In this document: in pieces, positions 60,001-64,000 of the stretch | How positions within the stretch are numbered: position 1 is the first letter of the stretch | Layout: the number at the start of each line of letters is the position of its first letter | Assembly (NCBI GenBank): GCA_026008535.1 | Contig: BRKX01000014.1 | Location: 3,100,001-3,164,000, forward strand | Direction of reading: 5' to 3' | Length of the DNA stretch: 64,000 bases | Origin: Perilla frutescens | Lineage: Eukaryota; Streptophyta; Magnoliopsida; Lamiales; Lamiaceae | Position numbers and translations under genes: made by a program | The notes under the pieces: generated by a model | Told to the model about the DNA's origin: nothing | The model's input: the letters and a program-made list of their open reading frames with translations, nothing else | Databases searched by the model: none

Positions 60001-61493
60001 CAAGGTATTCATTTCGTCTGATTTCATCATATACTTCTTTTTTCTATTATTTTACTTGAAATTTTCACTCGGGACTTTTTTCATCATTATATTTCATGGG
60101 GACTAATCCCAATTTATGTAAAATGCAGATAAATGCTCTTATAGTACTTGCTACATTGGTTCAACTTTTATTCCAAAGCTCCAAGGGAAGTTTCTGGCAA
60201 CAGAAAATTTCTTTCATACTTCTAAGGTCTCATTTAACCTTTGTATATTCAAATTGAAATTAAGTTTGCCTTTTGTTCTTCTTTTCTCTTTTCTCCTTTT
60301 TGGGGTTTTTTATTTGAATCCCTTAGCTCGGACGTTTCCTTCCTAAAGTTTCTTTTTCCCTCTTCCATCAAATAGTTCTTCAGGTTGCGCCAAAAGTCGT
60401 TTTTATCTGGTTTGGTGACTGCTGGGGAAAAATTCTGTGGTGAGGATTGGTCAAAGTTGACAAAGAAGTACAATTCTCTCGTGGAAGAGGATCTTATTCG
60501 CTATTGCTTCTCTTCAGCATATATTGTGGCCCTGCTTCATGATAGTCTTGGAATTGCTTTGGATGATCCAAGGTATTATTACTTAATAAACCAAAGGAAA
60601 AAGTAACTTTTCCAATTTGCTCTTATAGTAAACAATTTGAATCATATATTTGGAGCACTGTCTCAGTATCAAATTCTCCTACTATTGGGGCGCACATTCT
60701 CCTAAACCCTAACTTCACGCATATTATGTACCTCTTACTGATGCCGGACAAAGGTTTATGGATGAATAGGTAATATAGTTAATTCAGAACTGCCCTGCCC
60801 TATTTCCCTACTTCCCTTCCCACCCAACATATATATCCAAAGCCATAAGATTATGTCTACATAGTTTAATTTGCATGCTTTTATCGTTAAAAAGTTACGC
60901 TTGGAGTATATATGTACATATATATTATATATATATTGTGTATATTGATTACACATACTAATAGTAATCTTCTCGTTGTTCTCCGAGTTATGCTATAAAA
61001 GTTCTTAGGACATGTATAAGAATGTCATATAAAACACCATTGGGCCAAGGAACGAAACCCATCCACACGGGCCTTCAATCCATCTATGGGTGTTTTGAGA
61101 TGGATTGCAGGTCCGACCTGCATCTCTGCCATCTCCATCCCTAAGTGTTAGCAATTGGGTCTTGGTTTTCTGCCAAATCATAACCTTATTTTATTCTTGG
61201 AATGATCTTGGAGCAGGATTGAATATGCTAGTCAGGTGGACAGCATCCCGCTTGACTGGGCGTTGGGAGCTTTCATCCTGCAGAGCGCAGCTGAGTTAGA
61301 TGTAAAGAATTCTGATTGGCTGACCCCTGTTATAGGAGGTGAATCTTCGCCATTGCCCTTTCTTTTCGGGATTTTTCTCGTGGTGGTACTCATATCATGG
61401 TTCGTGCTGAGATGGGGAAAACCTCAGCTAAAGACCATCTATGATCTAGAAAAAGGTAAGTACATTACCACACGCATCAGTAGATACTCATAG
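57037..61493 (+). CDS. APY6: Apyrase (GDA1/CD39 family), APY6-like
   Basis: Eight exons (57037-57631, 58153-58265, 58489-58596, 59169-59223, 59813-60004, 60129-60226, 60376-60572, 61217-61493) join to 544 residues. The enzyme removes phosphates from nucleoside tri- and diphosphates. Apyrase conserved regions are present: DGGSTGTR (82-89), MATAGMR (158-164), SDEGLFAWVVANYALG (200-215) and IIELGGASAQ (227-236). Membrane segments lie near 50-67 and close to the C-terminus (LPFLFGIFLVVVLISW), a two-anchor layout. Start MRRLNAR, FFHTSK, YCFSSAYIV, PLDWALGAFI and the end KTIYDLEKGKY match, from memory, Arabidopsis APY6, linked to pollen wall formation. The start is the ATG at 57037, not the TTG just before it. 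All splice phases agree and no damage is seen. Confidence 0.94.
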
Positions 61494-63613
61494 AGTAGCG
61501 GAGTTACAAATGTGCATCCTAAATTTACTCAGACGAGGAAGGTGCCTGAGTTTATAGACTCTAGACTGCTTGCAAAGAAGTTGATGCACCCCCTCGATTT
61601 TTGGTTCCCATCCGAACCTCCTCTTGGCAAAGCCTTGTTCAAGAATCGAGATATAGGGGGGATCTGGCACACTGGGATCGGGGTGATCGTCTGGCTGGTC
61701 ATCGAGCAAGTTGGGTCGAGGTAACTCCGAGCACAACCGTATTACGGCGAGTACAGTCCTTGTATAGGGTTTTGTTTACATAATCCAGTGATTGCACAAG
61801 GGAGCTTGCTGTGATGGTGACTAGTTCCCTCAGTAGTGTGTAGATCATTTTTAACTATAATCTTATTCTCCTTTTGGGTTTGTTTATATAGAACAAACTA
61901 TGGAGATGAACACATTGTATAATTTATATTAGCTTATTTTTCCTCTTATTTGAAATATCATTTCTTGATATTTTACCATCTGAGATGAATCTTTTACTCA
62001 TTCTTTCTTATTTATTTATCTTTAAGTATTCAAATTATTGGAGCCCACCCCAACTAACCCCCAACCCCTATCTCCACCCATTTTCTATCACATATTTTTG
62101 TCAATAATGAACTAATTGGACCTATTATATACTTATATTTTACCAGTAGATTCCAGAACGTTTGATTTTGCCAAATATCTTTCTGGCTGCAATTTGCAAG
62201 TTTCAAAATACAACTTGGTGACTAGTAGTCTTTTCTTTACAAAGAAGCGATACTTATATTTTTATATTAGTATTTAGCCCATTCTTTATTCGACACGCTT
62301 ATTTATAATCGTTTAATATTTATAATGAGAAAAAAAAATGCTTCAAAACTTCTTTTGAAGCTAACTTTGTATTTGCCTAATCTGAAATTTAATGTTGAAT
62401 ATGATATTGTGTTAAGACTTAATATTCCCCCACCCCACAATAAGTTTTATTCCCCTTTCTTAAACAGGTCAACTAAATGAATTTAATGAACTCATATCTA
62501 TCTATTTAATTAAAAAAATCGTTCTTAAAAATAATTTTTCAATCAAAAGTCATTGTTAATTTTGAAAATTTATATTTTTTTATTATTGATGTGAATCCAC
62601 TAAATAATATTTTATTATTAATTGTGAATCACTTTAGCAAAAGTTTTACATCTATGCTTTGGAAACAAAAAATAATGTTGTATAGTATAACAATTCATGC
62701 ATTTTCTTCGTAATTCAAACCTAATTTGAATTTCAAAATTAGGTTTAGATAGTCATTTTTCCCTTTGTTTTGGTTGGACTTAATCTCAATGACCATTATG
62801 ACAAATGTAAAAATTTCTATAATTCACAATAGTTGTGAATTAATTTTGCTCTTGTTATGATAATTTTATTATTATTTTCATAATTATAATTTTTTAATAA
62901 ATAAAATTGTACATATCTATCATTCGTGCATCGCACGAAAGAAACTCTAATGAAAAACAAAGAGATTATCGTTGTAAGAGATTATACCCTTTTGTGTTCC
63001 TTTTCTTGGACAACACAACAAGATATAGTATTCCAACCATATATTCATCTAAACAAAACTAAATTCAAACAAATATTAAATTGCAATAAACTGTTTGAGC
63101 AACATTAAACAAGCAAAAGTGCAAAACTTCCTATCCAAAAAAAAAAACAATAAAAAAATACAAGCAAAACCATACAAACTGACAACTTTGTGCATTTCCA
63201 ATTAATTCCGGACCGTTGGAAACTTAAAAAAAAATTAATAATAAAAGAAACCCATCCCTTCTTAGAATTAGACAGGGACGGCCCCTGAATTTTTTTTAAT
63301 AAGAAAACTACCAAAAAGTTGAGGTCTCTTTGAAAATGATTATTTTAATAAGATATTTAATTTCATACAAGTAAATATTTCAAATTATCAAGATCATATG
63401 AACCACTTTTTTGTGTGTGTTATGTCTCTCTAATAATAAATTTACGCTATATATTATTGAATGAGAACAAATATGTTCTAACTATCTTCTTGTTAACATG
63501 GAACCTTATGTTTTTTTTTTTTTTCCTAGAAATAATAGAGGTCAAATTTTGACCCATGTTTTTTTTTCCTAGAAATAATAGAGGTCAAATTTTGAGCTAG
63601 TAAATATAAAAGA
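61494..63613. other. Apyrase 3' region and intergenic DNA
   Basis: The apyrase 3' untranslated part probably ends within a few hundred bases. Beyond it are AT-rich DNA, a Helitron-like hairpin (ttcgtgcatcgcacgaa, 62924-62940), a transposon-end-like cagggacggcccctgaat (63272-63289) and a tandem repeat of about 45 bp around cctagaaataatagaggtca (63506-63597). No gene is supported. Confidence 0.5.
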
Positions 63614-64000
63614 GAAATTTACGCTTTGATACCTACATTTTGAACACTTTTTAAAAAATGACCCACTTTATTACTATTAGCAAAATAGTATCCACTTTTT
63701 CAAATTTTTTGCAAATCTGACATCGATCAAATTTGCAACCTAGAATATCTATGTGGCATGCCGGAATTTTTGCATGAATTTTTTGCTCCAATAAAAAATA
63801 TTACTGGATATTTCATGTCAATTATGAACTAAAAATAAAATAAATTTGTTGGGCATGCCACATAGATATTGTAGGCTAAAAATTTGATCAAGATCAGATT
63901 TGCAAATTTTTTGAAAAAATGGGTACTGTTTTGCTAATAGTAATAAAGTGGGTCATTTTTTAAAAAGTGTTCAAAATATAGGTATCAAAGTATAAATTTC
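63614..64000. mobile_element. Foldback MITE at the window edge
   Basis: The left arm (gaaatttacgctttgatacc, then cactttattactattagca) and the right arm (tgctaatagtaataaagtg, then ggtatcaaagtataaatttc) are near-perfect inverted repeats of about 170 bp. The centre has gtggcatgcc and ggcatgccac. It reaches the last base of the window, so the right border and target duplication cannot be set. It shares terminal sequence with the copies at 13.5 and 49.4 kb. Confidence 0.8.

Noticed and set aside
1..64000. CRISPR array, operon-like grouping or biosynthetic gene cluster
   Set aside because: This is eukaryotic DNA. Tandem repeats here lack unique equal-length spacers, and the seven genes have unrelated roles.

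Overview
The window is nuclear DNA from a flowering plant, most likely a eudicot. The evidence is AT-rich intergenic DNA, GT-AG introns, plant-only gene families (DMP, plant apyrase, plant MIRO, galectin-domain GALT, S-like RNase) and many plant transposon families. I cannot name the species.

Seven complete protein-coding genes were rebuilt exon by exon with consistent splice phases. (1) An intronless DMP (DUF679) gene of the DMP8/9 type, + strand, 4273-4926. (2) A seven-exon galectin-domain beta-1,3-galactosyltransferase, minus strand, 8430-5310, convergent with the DMP gene. (3) A 14-exon mitochondrial Rho GTPase (MIRO), minus strand, 24756-17781. (4, 5) Two four-exon S-like T2 ribonucleases in tandem, minus strand, 28406-27156 and 33773-32107. 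(6) A three-exon AVT1-type amino-acid transporter, minus strand, 50963-48897. (7) An eight-exon APY6-like apyrase, + strand, 57037-61493. These are unrelated household and secretory genes. Only the two RNases form a duplicated pair, and there is no sign of a pathway cluster.

The space between genes is dominated by mobile DNA. Several elements can be bounded by target-site duplications: a 973-bp MULE-like foldback element (511-1483), a 5'-truncated LINE (3781-3975), two SINEs (15950-16054 and 54338-54550), a 363-bp foldback MITE (13461-13823), another at 29487-29868, a GAGCTCG-rich non-autonomous hAT (48035-48563) and a 3.6-kb Ac-like hAT (40462-44094). The large hAT has an 8-bp target duplication and one in-frame stop in its transposase, and it sits inside a probable solo LTR. 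Stowaway-like MITEs, CACTA ends, a PIF/Harbinger pseudogene, Helitron-like 3' ends and LINE RNase H fragments fill much of the rest.

The least explained part is 36.2-38.7 kb. It holds a head-to-tail duplication of about 1 kb that encodes an unrecognised Gln/Ser-rich, Lys/Glu-rich protein fragment. I saw no CRISPR array, no rRNA or tRNA gene, and no clear organelle-derived insertion. I found no wholly new biological system. The most useful leads are the DMP promoter with two AACCGY sites, the AVT intron built almost wholly from two MITEs, the hAT-in-LTR nest and the unexplained tandem repeat.
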